DNA of 53,896 nucleotides from Candidatus Saccharimonadota bacterium (GTDB lineage Bacteria > Patescibacteriota > Saccharimonadia > Saccharimonadales > Saccharimonadaceae): assembly GCA_017510705.1 (NCBI GenBank), contig JAFWMO010000015.1, forward strand, positions 1-53,896, given 5' to 3'. Shown in pieces: positions 17,273 to 26,098 of this stretch (position 1 is its first letter; each line of letters begins with the position of its first letter). The translations under genes were made by a program, and so were the position numbers. The notes beneath the pieces were generated by a model. That model was not told the origin of the DNA and ran no database searches. It was given only the letters and a program-made list of their open reading frames with translations.

Positions 17273-17839
17273 ATGTGGGAAAAGATTCTAAAGAAGTTCA
17301 CAGAATGGATTGATCCAAAGCTTCAGAAGTATCGTCCAAAGAAGGCGGAGGTAAAGTATACGCCAAAAACTCTGGAAGATTTTATTGGTGTGATTCAGCG
17401 TACTCCAAAGAATGTTTTGTCTTCAAGCGATAGAGCAAGAATTGCGGCAGCAATGAGCTTTGATGAGCGAAAAGTGAGTGATATCATGGTGAAGAAAAAT
17501 GATATGGTGTTTGTGAACGAAAAAGATTTTTTGGGGCCGTTGATGCTAGACAAGCTTTATAAATCTGGATTTACGAATTTTCCAGTAGTGGATAATAGTA
17601 ATAAAGTGAAGGGAATTATTCATACTGAAGCTTTGAATATGCTTGAAATTAAAAAGACTGACCGAGCTTCTAAATATATGGACAAGGATGTGAATTATTT
17701 GCACGTTAATGATGGCTTACAAAAAGTGGTTTCCGAGATAGAGCGTACCAACAGTTATTATTACTTGGTGCTTGATGAAAAAGAAGAGTTGGCAGGGTTT
17801 CTTACAATCCAAATGCTGCTGGATTATCTCTTGAATTAG
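17273..17839 (+). CDS. CBS-pair protein
   Basis: 188 residues. After a basic N-terminus come two CBS motifs (KVSDIMVKKNDMVFV...GFTNFPVVDNSNKVKGIIHT and a second YMDKDVNYL...YYLVLDEKEELAGFLT). The arrangement is that of the cytosolic part of CorC/HlyC-type magnesium efflux proteins, but the membrane DUF21 domain and CorC_HlyC tail are absent. It probably binds adenine nucleotides and regulates an unknown partner. It is predicted to be leaderless. Confidence 0.82.
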   Translation: MWEKILKKFTEWIDPKLQKYRPKKAEVKYTPKTLEDFIGVIQRTPKNVLSSSDRARIAAAMSFDERKVSDIMVKKNDMVFVNEKDFLGPLMLDKLYKSGFTNFPVVDNSNKVKGIIHTEALNMLEIKKTDRASKYMDKDVNYLHVNDGLQKVVSEIERTNSYYYLVLDEKEELAGFLTIQMLLDYLLN

Positions 17840-17854
17840 TGTTATAATATTTTT

Positions 17855-19654
17855 ATGAGAATTTTGACCGATAAATTAAATGATTTTTTGGGTAAAACTG
17901 TAACTGTGGCCGGATGGGTAAATTCTAGGCGTGATCACGGTGGGTTGATTTTTATTGATTTGCGCGATCATACTGGGATTATTCAGCTTGTGGTGACGCC
18001 GGAAACTGAGAACGCTTTTAAATTGGCCGAAACAGTGCGTGATGAATTTGTGCTTCGCGCTACTGGTGTGATGCGTGAGCGTGAGCTGGAGTTAATTAAC
18101 CCAAATATACCTACGGGCAAAATTGAATTAGTGGTGTCTGAACTTGAACTTCTCAACCGCTCTGAGCCTTTGCCGGTAAATACGCATGATGATGGAGAAA
18201 AATCTTCAGAAGAAATGAGGCTGAAGTATCGCTATCTTGACCTTCGCCGTCCAAGGATGCAGCATATTTTGGCACGTCGTTCTGAATTTTATCGTTTTAT
18301 TCGTAATTATATGTACGGGCGTGGTTTTACGGAAATTACTACGCCTATCTTGGCGAATTCTTCACCAGAAGGAGCACGTGATTTTCTAGTACCATCTAGG
18401 CTTCATCCAGGTAAGTTTTATGCATTACCACAAGCTCCGCAACAATTTAAACAGCTTCTGATGGTGGGCGGGGTGGATAAATATTTCCAGATTGCACCGT
18501 GTTTTCGTGATGAAGATCCAAGGGCGGATAGGCTTTATGGAGATTTTTATCAGCTAGATATGGAAATGTCATTTGTAGAAGATGGTGAGACGGTGCGTAA
18601 GGAAATTGAGCCGCTTTACATTGAGCTTGCGACTAAATTTGCGGACAAGAAGTTGGTGCTAAAGTCTGAAGTCGCGAAGGAATATTTGAAAGATGGAGAA
18701 AAAGTACCGCGTATCCCATTTGGGGTAGCAATGGATAACTATGGCGTGGATAAGCCAGATTTACGTTATGGGATGGAATTAATTGATCTTACTGATGTAT
18801 TTAAAGAAACTGAGTTTAAGGTATTTAAGACACCGTGCGTGAAAGCAATTTGCGTGAAAGGTGCAGCTTCGCTCACCCGCAGAGAAATTGATGAGTTTAC
18901 AGAACAAGCGAGGAAGCTTGGTGCCGGTGGGCTTGCGTATATATTGTATAGTGATGGTGAAGCAAAATCTCCGATTCTAAAGTTTATGAGCGAAAAGGAA
19001 ATTGCTGAGGTAAAGAAACGTACTGGCGCAGAGGATGGTGATGCAGTATTCTTTGGTGCGGACGAAAAGTCGCTTGTGAACAAAGTGCTTGGGCAACTTC
19101 GTATTCAGTTTGCAGACCATTTTGGACTGAAGAATCCTAAGGAAGTGGCGCTTTGTTGGATTGTGGATTTTCCATTTTATGAATGGGATGATAAAAATAA
19201 AAAACTGGACTTTGGGCACAATCCATTTAGCATGCCGAAAGGCGGTTTGAAGGCGCTCGAGGAAGCAAAAACTGACGCGGAAAAGCTTGCGATCGTAGCA
19301 GACCAATACGATATGGTGATGAATGGCTATGAAGTGGCTTCTGGCGCAGTAAGGAATTATAACCCAGAAATTATGTACAAGGTTTTTAATATCTTGGGTT
19401 ACAATAATGAATATGTAGAAGCAAGATTTGGTGGTATGCTTAATGCATTTAAGTTCGGTGCGCCACCACATGCAGGATGCGCTCCGGGACTTGACCGTAT
19501 ATTCATGATTCTTGAAGAAGAAGAAAATATTCGTGATATTGTGGCATTTCCAAAGAACGGTGCTGGCGTAGATCTTATGATGAATTCGCCAAGCGAAGTA
19601 GACAAAGAACAGCTAGATGAGACAAGAATTGCAATTTTGCCTGAAGAGGATTAG
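17855..19654 (+). CDS. aspS: Aspartyl-tRNA synthetase
   Basis: 599 residues, the bacterial-type enzyme: N-terminal OB fold (VAGWVNSRRDHGGLIFIDLRD), class II motif 2 FRDEDPRADR, the inserted GAD domain (middle third, up to about residue 420) and motif 3 in GCAPGLDRI. It charges tRNA-Asp, possibly also tRNA-Asn where an amidotransferase is used. TATAAT (17843-17848) is six bases before ATG, so even this large housekeeping enzyme seems to be made from a leaderless mRNA. Confidence 0.98.
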   Translation: MRILTDKLNDFLGKTVTVAGWVNSRRDHGGLIFIDLRDHTGIIQLVVTPETENAFKLAETVRDEFVLRATGVMRERELELINPNIPTGKIELVVSELELLNRSEPLPVNTHDDGEKSSEEMRLKYRYLDLRRPRMQHILARRSEFYRFIRNYMYGRGFTEITTPILANSSPEGARDFLVPSRLHPGKFYALPQAPQQFKQLLMVGGVDKYFQIAPCFRDEDPRADRLYGDFYQLDMEMSFVEDGETVRKEIEPLYIELATKFADKKLVLKSEVAKEYLKDGEKVPRIPFGVAMDNYGVDKPDLRYGMELIDLTDVFKETEFKVFKTPCVKAICVKGAASLTRREIDEFTEQARKLGAGGLAYILYSDGEAKSPILKFMSEKEIAEVKKRTGAEDGDAVFFGADEKSLVNKVLGQLRIQFADHFGLKNPKEVALCWIVDFPFYEWDDKNKKLDFGHNPFSMPKGGLKALEEAKTDAEKLAIVADQYDMVMNGYEVASGAVRNYNPEIMYKVFNILGYNNEYVEARFGGMLNAFKFGAPPHAGCAPGLDRIFMILEEEENIRDIVAFPKNGAGVDLMMNSPSEVDKEQLDETRIAILPEED

Positions 19655-19659
19655 CAACT

Positions 19660-20334
19660 ATGGGTGGGCGTATTAAAATCAAAAAGTTTAAAATAAAAAC
19701 TTGGCAGCTATTGGTTATTTTGGTGCCAATGCTTTTTATTGATGCAACCTTAATGCGGCAAGATCATATAAAAATGACAGAGCTTCGTGATGCAGTGATG
19801 ACGGCAGATGAAGCTGGCAATGAAGAAGAAATAGTGGAGAACCTGACGAAGCTTAGGCAATATGTAGCATCCAATATAGTAATTAATATAGTAGATGATA
19901 ACGGTGCGCAAAAAATTATGTTTGGGACGGGGCCGTTTTATTTGGAACATTCATATCTAAAGGCTGCAAATAAGGCGCTTGAAGAGGCGGAGGCCAAGAT
20001 GTCTGGCGATAATAACCCCTATGGAAATGTTTATGGGCAGGCTGGGGAAGTATGCCGGGCGCAAGCTCTACAATATGGTTGGACTTGGGATAATGTTAAT
20101 TTTATTAATTGTATGCTTACGGAGATTGGTAAATATCCGGCCGCGGATGAGATACAGGACACAATCATTGCGAGTTTGCCATCTACTGAACTTTATCGGC
20201 ATAATTATGCTTCGCCAATATGGGCACCAACATTCACAGGGTTTATGCTTCTTTTTACACTGATTATCGTTGTTGTAATTTTTATTAGGATGATTATCTG
20301 GGTGGTGTTGAGACTATATCTGTTGTTCGCTTAG
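19660..20334 (+). CDS. Bitopic membrane protein, unknown
   Basis: 224 residues: helix near residues 15-30, an external middle with two cysteines (EVCRAQ, NCMLTE) and several acidic helices, and a second long helix near 185-218. No family was recognised. It begins five bases after aspS, probably in the same transcript. The external cysteine pair could be a substrate of the DsbA-like protein. Confidence 0.7.
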   Translation: MGGRIKIKKFKIKTWQLLVILVPMLFIDATLMRQDHIKMTELRDAVMTADEAGNEEEIVENLTKLRQYVASNIVINIVDDNGAQKIMFGTGPFYLEHSYLKAANKALEEAEAKMSGDNNPYGNVYGQAGEVCRAQALQYGWTWDNVNFINCMLTEIGKYPAADEIQDTIIASLPSTELYRHNYASPIWAPTFTGFMLLFTLIIVVVIFIRMIIWVVLRLYLLFA

Positions 20335-20362
20335 TTTTTGGGGTGATTCCCTAAAAAACCTC

Positions 20363-20391
20363 TTGACAATTGAAGTGCACGGTCATAAGAT
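20363..20391 (+). promoter_or_regulatory. Sigma70-type promoter
   Basis: TTGACA, 17 bases, TAAGAT; followed by AAGGAGGA before ATG 20423. Confidence 0.8.
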
Positions 20392-20422
20392 AAGAATATA
20401 TTAACTTAAGGAGGAAGCTTAA

Positions 20423-20626
20423 ATGGCTTACGAACATACCAATGGCAAGGGAGTAAAGTACTACCTTCACAAATCTGAAGTAACTCTACGTGGTGGCAAA
20501 CCTCAGACTATCTACTTCTTCACTAAAGACGAAAAAGGTGGTAAAGGTACCCCATGTGATCTCCCAGCAGACCGTATGGTTTGTGAGAATCCACGCAATG
20601 GTTTCTTGACTCTCAAGAAGAAATAA
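20423..20626 (+). CDS. Conserved small protein (67 residues)
   Basis: The sequence AYEHTNGKGVKYYLH followed by a GGKPQTIYFFTKDEK block and a lysine-rich end resembles small proteins that I recall as frequent and highly conserved in CPR bacteria; no function is known. It is predicted all-beta with a basic C-terminus. Strong signals (TTGACA promoter, AAGGAGGA, biased codons, its own terminator) indicate high expression as a single gene. Confidence 0.8.
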   Translation: MAYEHTNGKGVKYYLHKSEVTLRGGKPQTIYFFTKDEKGGKGTPCDLPADRMVCENPRNGFLTLKKK

Positions 20627-20654
20627 TCAGTGCGCAAAGTTAATTAGGTGCAAG

Positions 20655-20678
20655 AAAAAATGCCTACGGGCATTTTTT
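20655..20678 (+). terminator. Terminator of the 67-residue gene
   Basis: AAAAAATGCC-TACG-GGCATTTTTT, a tetraloop hairpin with A and T flanks. Confidence 0.93.
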
Positions 20679-20716
20679 CTATTATAGAGGTTTTTGGTGT
20701 ATAATAATGGATATGT

Positions 20717-20793
20717 GGGGATGTAGCTCAGTTGGTTAGAGCATGCGTCTTATACACGCAGTGTCATAGGTTCGAGTCCTATCATCCCTACCA
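20717..20793 (+). tRNA. tRNA-Ile(TAT)
   Basis: Acceptor GGGGATG/CATCCCT, anticodon stem TGCGT/ACGCA with loop CTTATAC, T-arm ATAGG/CCTAT, encoded CCA; TATAAT at 20700-20705. Most bacteria read AUA with a lysidine-modified CAU tRNA; a UAU anticodon is uncommon. Confidence 0.93.
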
Positions 20794-20803
20794 AAGGTGG
20801 AGC

Positions 20804-21232
20804 ATGAGCAAGATTAAGACTTTTTTTCGAAGGATACAATATCGTTTGAAACACGGTTTTTTTACGCCAGAGAACATTGTGTTGATGCTGGCGATTTTTT
20901 TGTGCCTGATGTGGACTTATAGATCTATCGAATCTATGTCTAGGAACTGGGAGCTTTCTGAAAGGCTAAATTCGGAGCGAAAAAGTTTGGAGCTTTTGAA
21001 AATAGAGACTCAGATGGCGGAGCTTGAAAATGAGTATTATGAAACGAATGAGTACCAGGAGCTATTAGCAAGAAAACTTGCTAACAAACAACTATCTGGT
21101 GAGCATATGGTATATTTGCCGGAAAATTCTGAGGCGGCTAAGAACAAGCATAAGAAATCTACGGTGGAAATAGCAGAAAAAGAGTATAGTAATTTTGAGA
21201 AATGGATGATGTTTTTATTTCCGGTACGATAA
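20804..21232 (+). CDS. FtsL/DivIC-like septum protein
   Basis: 142 residues: basic cytoplasmic start, one membrane helix (about residues 26-42) and a coiled coil (NWELSERLNSERKSLELLK...EMAELENEYYETNEY). This is the architecture of the DivIC/FtsB/FtsL group that bridges divisome parts. Sequence is too variable to choose among them. The start at 20804 follows GGTGGAG; the longer frame begins inside the tRNA. It precedes a pilin cluster. Confidence 0.75.
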   Translation: MSKIKTFFRRIQYRLKHGFFTPENIVLMLAIFLCLMWTYRSIESMSRNWELSERLNSERKSLELLKIETQMAELENEYYETNEYQELLARKLANKQLSGEHMVYLPENSEAAKNKHKKSTVEIAEKEYSNFEKWMMFLFPVR

Positions 21233-21255
21233 AGAACTTATGGTATAATTGAAAT

Positions 21256-22071
21256 ATGAAGCTAAGAAGAAGTGGGTTTACATTGGTAGAAATAGCAATA
21301 TTTTTGGCTATAACCGGGCTTCTTTTTGCGGGGATCGCTGTTGGGACGAGTAATTCTATAAGGCAGCAGAGATTTACCGACTCGGTACAAAATTTCGCGG
21401 AATTTCTGAGGGGTATTTATTCCGGTGTGTCTAATCCTCAGAGTAGTGGTGATGGTAGAAGTGAGAATGCTATTTATGGTAAGTTAGTAACTTTTGGTGA
21501 GACATATGCGTTGGATGGTTCGAATAATACAGAAAATAAAATTTTTGCCTATGATGTTGTAGGTAATGTGAGCGGTGAATTTGGTTCTGGCGGTTTGAGC
21601 GAAGTGCTTTATAATCTTGGCGCAAATGTAAGAATTGATGGCGAAGTAGCTAGTTTTGTTGAGAGCTATAAACCAAAATGGGCGACAAAGATTGAAAATA
21701 CGGACAATAGTAATTCTTTTGTGGGGGCATTATTGGTTGTAAGAAATCCAAAATCTGGAACGATAATGACTTTGGCAATGAAGGGCCAAACCGTAGAAGT
21801 AAACAAGACAGTTCAGGCCTGCATGTACCAAACTATTCCTGGAATGCCATCCGGTGTTTATCAATATTACTGTTCAAGCTCGGTGCCTTCTAATCCATTA
21901 GCAGATGTTTTGAAAGCCAAGAAATTTTCTGTGCAAGAGGTAGATTTTTGTGTAGACCCAAATGAAAACTTTAACCAGAGACAGAATGTGAGAATTGTGG
22001 CCAATGCGCATAATGCTGCGGGTGTAGAAATTATTTCTCTAGACGGCAGTGAAAATCGTTGTCGTAAATAA
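21256..22071 (+). CDS. Prepilin-like protein (pseudopilin)
   Basis: 271 residues. The class III signal RRSGFTLVEIAIFL gives cleavage after Gly with Phe +1 and Glu +5, followed by the pilin helix. The large variable domain has two Cys pairs (ACMYQ...YYCSS and VDFCVD...NRCRK). It is probably a minor pilin or tip protein. TATAAT (21244-21249) six bases before ATG: leaderless. First of three consecutive pilus genes. Confidence 0.88.
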   Translation: MKLRRSGFTLVEIAIFLAITGLLFAGIAVGTSNSIRQQRFTDSVQNFAEFLRGIYSGVSNPQSSGDGRSENAIYGKLVTFGETYALDGSNNTENKIFAYDVVGNVSGEFGSGGLSEVLYNLGANVRIDGEVASFVESYKPKWATKIENTDNSNSFVGALLVVRNPKSGTIMTLAMKGQTVEVNKTVQACMYQTIPGMPSGVYQYYCSSSVPSNPLADVLKAKKFSVQEVDFCVDPNENFNQRQNVRIVANAHNAAGVEIISLDGSENRCRK

Positions 22072-22107
22072 TTAGATTTTGTAAAATGTTTATGCTATAA
22101 TTGTGGT

Positions 22108-22977
22108 ATGTCGAACAGGAAGGAAGGTTTCACTTTGATTGAGCTGTCTCTTTCAATTGTTTTTATTGCGTTGCTTTCACTTTCTATTGTGGTGACAATT
22201 CTTAATACAGTTTCCGCATATCGTAGAGGTTTGACGTTGAACCAAATTAATACGGTTGGTATGGCGGTGGTGGATGATATGCGTGCGGCGGTACAAAATT
22301 CTTCTACGCGTTCGCTCGTGAATGAATGTTCTATGGTATACACGGATAATACAATGCGAACTAATTGTATAAATAGTGGTGCGGCGAATTTCGTTTCTGT
22401 AAAACGTACTGCTACGGTAAAAATTGGAAACAAGGAAGAAAAAAATGTGCCAGTGTTTGGGGCGTTTTGTACTGGTTCGTATTCTTATATCTGGAATAGC
22501 GGATATTTCTGGGCGGAAGGTGCGACTGTACAGAATGCCAACAAGGCTTATGTAGCTTACAACCAAAATGGCGTAGTAAAAACGAGGACGGATTTTAGAT
22601 TGCTAAAAATACGTGATGATTCTAGGTATGTTTGCGAGCTGGCCTTTAAGTCTAATTACAATTATAATTTTAATGGGTTTAGCGGCGGGTTTAACATTAG
22701 TTCTATGACGATTGCAGGTGATCCGGTAGAACTTTTGGAAAATAAAGAAGGTAACGATATGGCGATTTATGACCTTTCTGCAACGGCGCCAGCAGTAAGC
22801 GTGAATGAAGATAATATGTTTTATTTTGTGTCATTTATTCTAGGTACAACGAGGGGCGGAGCGAATATTAAAGCAAATGGTAAATCTTGTGCAGCGCCAG
22901 AAGATTCTGGGCTAGAAGATTTTGATTATTGTGCGATAAATAAATTTAATTTTGCTGCGCAGGCAAATGGAGGATAG
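22108..22977 (+). CDS. Prepilin-like protein (pseudopilin)
   Basis: 289 residues with leader RKEGFTLIELSLSIVF and a large external domain with several cysteines (NECSM, NCINSG, GAFCTGS, RYVCELA, GKSCAAPE, DYCAINK). It has its own leaderless promoter, TATAAT 22096-22101 with an extended TGC before it. No conserved head domain was recognised. The stop is one base from the next start. Confidence 0.87.
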   Translation: MSNRKEGFTLIELSLSIVFIALLSLSIVVTILNTVSAYRRGLTLNQINTVGMAVVDDMRAAVQNSSTRSLVNECSMVYTDNTMRTNCINSGAANFVSVKRTATVKIGNKEEKNVPVFGAFCTGSYSYIWNSGYFWAEGATVQNANKAYVAYNQNGVVKTRTDFRLLKIRDDSRYVCELAFKSNYNYNFNGFSGGFNISSMTIAGDPVELLENKEGNDMAIYDLSATAPAVSVNEDNMFYFVSFILGTTRGGANIKANGKSCAAPEDSGLEDFDYCAINKFNFAAQANGG

Positions 22978-22978
22978 G

Positions 22979-24322
22979 ATGAAGAAGGCATTGAATAAAT
23001 TTAGAAAGGGTGTGGCTTCGTTTTATATTGTGGCATTTTCTACCTTGATTTTATTAGTTGTATCGGTGGGTTTTGCGGCGGTGATTATTTCTGAAGTGAC
23101 ACGTACTTCTAATGATGATTTGTCGCAATCGGCATACGATTCGGCAATGGCTGGCGTAGAAGATGCTAAACTTGCATTTGCAAACTACAGAAAATGCATA
23201 GAAAGTGGCGCGACTGTTACGAGTTCGCTTAGTTCTGGCAACAATGTAACTTGTAGTGACATTATTTATTGGGTGGAGCACCCGGATTGTGACCAAGTGG
23301 CGCATATTTTAGGTAGAATTGGTAAGTTTGATTCTGGCGAAGTATTGGTGAGTGATACAGTGACGGTATCTGGCAACAAAGTTTCAAGTGATTTAGACCA
23401 AGCTTATACCTGCGTACAGATTGATGCGGAGCTTTCTGACTACAAAGCTACACTGACTAGTAGCAGACCGGATAAGGTTGTGAAAGTAAAGCTTGATGGT
23501 GTGGCTGCTTCACAATTGCAATATGTGAGGATTAAATGGTTTTCTAATCGCGAAGGTTCGGTGTATAATTATTCAAATTTTACGGGAGAAAGGGTGGCAT
23601 TCCAGCCGATTTCTGCAGTGAGAGCTTCTACACCACCAACTCTGCAAGTGCAATTAATTCAGACCAGCAATAGTTTTCACCTTTCACAGTTTGATGAAGC
23701 AAGTGAGGGGGTAACAGATCGTGCGACACTCTATCTGGTGCCAACCAGCAATTCTGGAAAAGCTTCCGCTAGCTATTCTACAGATAAATATTTCCCTCAA
23801 TACGAAGCCAACGGTAAGACTGGTAGAAACTGGATTAGTAAAGGCAAAGTAGCACATACGAATCAAAGAGACAAGAAAAATTTTCCATATGTGGTGTATT
23901 GTCCGAATAACTCAACTAGCGATTATGCTTGTTCTGTAGATATAGAACTTCCTACTGCTGTTGGTGGTGGTAGGAGTAATGAAACTTTTTCGTTTGTAGT
24001 GTCATTGCCATATGGTGAGCCTGACACGGATTTTTCAATAGAATATTATTGTGCGGATGGTGCAACTTGTTCTAAACAGCAGGTGGTATCTGGCGGTACT
24101 ACCACGACGCAAAATTCTTCCAAAGCTATGATAAAAGGCACGCAGGTAGGTGTAGATTCTACCGGTAGGGCAAACGATTTGTTTAGGAGGGTAGAAGTAA
24201 GGTTGGAGTCTGTGGATGATTCGTTTAACCAACCGTCTTATGCGGTACAGTTGCTAAGTAATTCTACTAGTGGATCCACTATTGAAAAAAGTTTAACCGT
24301 GACAAAAGAGTGGGGGCTATAA
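22979..24322 (+). CDS. PilX-like pilus-associated membrane protein
   Basis: 447 residues. A basic start, then a pilin-type hydrophobic helix (FYIVAFSTLILLVV) without the Gly-Phe-Glu processing site; an acidic residue pattern SQSAYDSAMAGVEDAK after the helix recalls PilX/GspK-like proteins. The rest is a large external Ser/Thr-rich domain with Cys pairs. ATG 22979 follows GGAGG and comes one base after the upstream stop, so it is coupled to the pseudopilin. It probably helps pilus assembly or adhesion. Confidence 0.78.
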   Translation: MKKALNKFRKGVASFYIVAFSTLILLVVSVGFAAVIISEVTRTSNDDLSQSAYDSAMAGVEDAKLAFANYRKCIESGATVTSSLSSGNNVTCSDIIYWVEHPDCDQVAHILGRIGKFDSGEVLVSDTVTVSGNKVSSDLDQAYTCVQIDAELSDYKATLTSSRPDKVVKVKLDGVAASQLQYVRIKWFSNREGSVYNYSNFTGERVAFQPISAVRASTPPTLQVQLIQTSNSFHLSQFDEASEGVTDRATLYLVPTSNSGKASASYSTDKYFPQYEANGKTGRNWISKGKVAHTNQRDKKNFPYVVYCPNNSTSDYACSVDIELPTAVGGGRSNETFSFVVSLPYGEPDTDFSIEYYCADGATCSKQQVVSGGTTTTQNSSKAMIKGTQVGVDSTGRANDLFRRVEVRLESVDDSFNQPSYAVQLLSNSTSGSTIEKSLTVTKEWGL

Positions 24323-24379
24323 CGATATAGCTACTAGCTATTGCTTTTTCTCGTGACTTGATGTATAATATTCGTATGT

Positions 24380-24456
24380 CGCGGGGTAGAGCAGCCTGGT
24401 AGCTCGTTTGGCTCATAACCAAAAGGTCGTTCGTTCAAATCGAACCCCCGCCACCA
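24380..24456 (+). tRNA. Initiator tRNA-fMet(CAT)
   Basis: 77 nt. First base C1 faces C72 (mismatch), a mark of initiator tRNA; anticodon loop CTCATAA. The anticodon stem is TTTGG/CCAAA, so only two of the three G-C pairs typical of initiators are present, the third being T-A. Encoded CCA; TATAAT at 24364-24369. Confidence 0.93.
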
Positions 24457-24497
24457 AAATCAGCCTAGATTATCCCCCCAATCTAGGCTGATTTTTG
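24456..24497. terminator. Bidirectional terminator
   Basis: AATCAGCCTAGATT and AATCTAGGCTGATT form a 15-16 bp stem around ATCCCCCC, with T run on the right and A run on the left. Confidence 0.92.
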
Positions 24498-25856
24498 TAC
24501 GAGTTGTTTGGCGGCGAGTTTTATTGCAGAAGAGTAATTAAGTGATGGGTGAGGAGTGCTGGCGATTTCTAAAACATTAAGGCGATGACGAACAGCCAGT
24601 GAGAGTTCGCCGATCATTTCGCTAGCATTCGGTGCCATGACAGTAGCCCCGATAAGGCGGCCGTTTGGTTCGGTGATGAGTTTGACAAAGCCGTACTTTA
24701 GACCGTTAATTTTGCCAGATAATGTGTCTTCTAGTTTTACTGTGACTTTTTTGGCCCGGTGATCGCGTTTTAGTAAATCATATTCATTGAGCCCGACGGT
24801 AGCAATTTCTGGATAGGTGTTTATGATGCGAGCAAAGCCGTTGTAATTTGTGATGTTTTTGGTCTTATGGAGCAAGTTGGAAGCTAAGGCTGCGCCTTCG
24901 TATTCGGCACATTCCATAGACGAGATACCCTTACTAGTAGCATCACCAATAGCAAAAATGTGCTTGGTGGAAGTTTGGAAAGATTTGTCAACAATGATAC
25001 CGGATTTTTTGTACTTGATGCCGGCGTTTTCTAAACCGTAATTTACGACTGGTTCGGAACCAGTGGCAAGGATGATGCAATCTACGCGAACGGCTTTTTC
25101 TTGGCGGTCGCCGATGAACACGACGCGTTTGCTGATATTGTCTTGTTCTAATGCAACAACTTTGCAGCCAGTTAGCACCATCATACCAAGTTCATCTACG
25201 AAATAGTCGGCGAGGGTCTCGCCTGCTTCTTTGTCTTCGCGTGGGAGGAGATGATTTGCGCGTTCCATAAGAAGGACTTTAGTGCCAAGTTCGGCAAAAT
25301 ATTCGGCGATTTCACAACCGGATGCACCACCGCCTACTACCATTACGGCTCTTGGTAAGCGACGCAATTTGATGGCGGTAGAAGGTGTGAGATAATTGAC
25401 GGATTCGAGACCAGATATTTCGTTTACTTTTAATTTACTGCCGGTGGCAAGTATAAAATAAGAAGCGGTAAATTGATTGCTGCCGACGGCAATAGTGTGA
25501 GCGTCTATAAAATTTGCAAAACCGTTGATACAGGTGATACCGGCATCTTCAAAAATTTGTTTGTTGTCTCCGCCAGCAAGAGTAGAAACATGATCCATGT
25601 GCGCAGAAATGGTAGGGAAATTAAAATGGAGATCTTGACCGCCAAATTCTGGAAAAACTGAAATATTGGAAAAGGTATGTGAAAAATTGAGCCCGATTTT
25701 GTATGGGATATCGCGAGAATTGATGGCGCTACCGCCAAATTTGTCGCCTTCTACGATGGCGATACGTTTTTTGGACTTGGCAAGCGCGAGAGCGGCGGAA
25801 CTGCCGGAAGGCCCGCTGCCAATTATAATATAGTCAAAATCGTACTTTTTACCCAT
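24483..25856 (-). CDS. FAD/NAD(P)-dependent oxidoreductase lacking the active-site disulfide
   Basis: 457 residues with the fold of dihydrolipoamide dehydrogenase/mercuric reductase: FAD site IIIGSGPSGSSAALALAK, NAD(P) site VMVVGGGASGCEIAEYFAELG, FAD motif TSKHIFAIGD and C-terminal dimer domain with HPHPSLNYS. In place of the redox-active CxxxxC there is GGSAINSRDIP, so both cysteines are missing. It therefore cannot act as a classical disulfide reductase and may be an NAD(P)H oxidase or another electron-transfer flavoprotein. Third gene of a tightly packed operon with single-base gaps. Confidence 0.9.
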   Translation of the reverse strand: MGKKYDFDYIIIGSGPSGSSAALALAKSKKRIAIVEGDKFGGSAINSRDIPYKIGLNFSHTFSNISVFPEFGGQDLHFNFPTISAHMDHVSTLAGGDNKQIFEDAGITCINGFANFIDAHTIAVGSNQFTASYFILATGSKLKVNEISGLESVNYLTPSTAIKLRRLPRAVMVVGGGASGCEIAEYFAELGTKVLLMERANHLLPREDKEAGETLADYFVDELGMMVLTGCKVVALEQDNISKRVVFIGDRQEKAVRVDCIILATGSEPVVNYGLENAGIKYKKSGIIVDKSFQTSTKHIFAIGDATSKGISSMECAEYEGAALASNLLHKTKNITNYNGFARIINTYPEIATVGLNEYDLLKRDHRAKKVTVKLEDTLSGKINGLKYGFVKLITEPNGRLIGATVMAPNASEMIGELSLAVRHRLNVLEIASTPHPSLNYSSAIKLAAKQLVQKSA

Positions 25857-25857
25857 T

Positions 25858-26097
25858 TTATATTATTTTATCATGAATTTTATAAACATAAGCTAAATCG
25901 GTGTTGTATTTTTTTGCTTCGGCAATAACAAAACGATTTAAATCTTGTTCGGTAATGATGTTTTTGGACTTGATGGATTTCTTGACGCCGGAAATGATTT
26001 TTTCTGTAAAAATTTCGGCGGAACCAGCAGGAATACCAAGGGCTTTCATGTTGATTTTTAAATCTTTGATTAATGTTTTTTCGGTAGCTGTGTCCAT
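25858..26097 (-). CDS. 79-residue hypothetical protein
   Basis: A mostly helical, soluble protein (LIKDLKINMKALGIP..., EQDLNRFVIAEAKKYNTDLAYVYKIHDKII). The last part faintly recalls the C-terminal half of an ATP-cone domain, but this is not a firm match. It lies between a membrane protein and the flavoprotein with gaps of one base on each side, so it most likely works with them. Confidence 0.7.
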   Translation of the reverse strand: MDTATEKTLIKDLKINMKALGIPAGSAEIFTEKIISGVKKSIKSKNIITEQDLNRFVIAEAKKYNTDLAYVYKIHDKII

Positions 26098-26098
26098 A

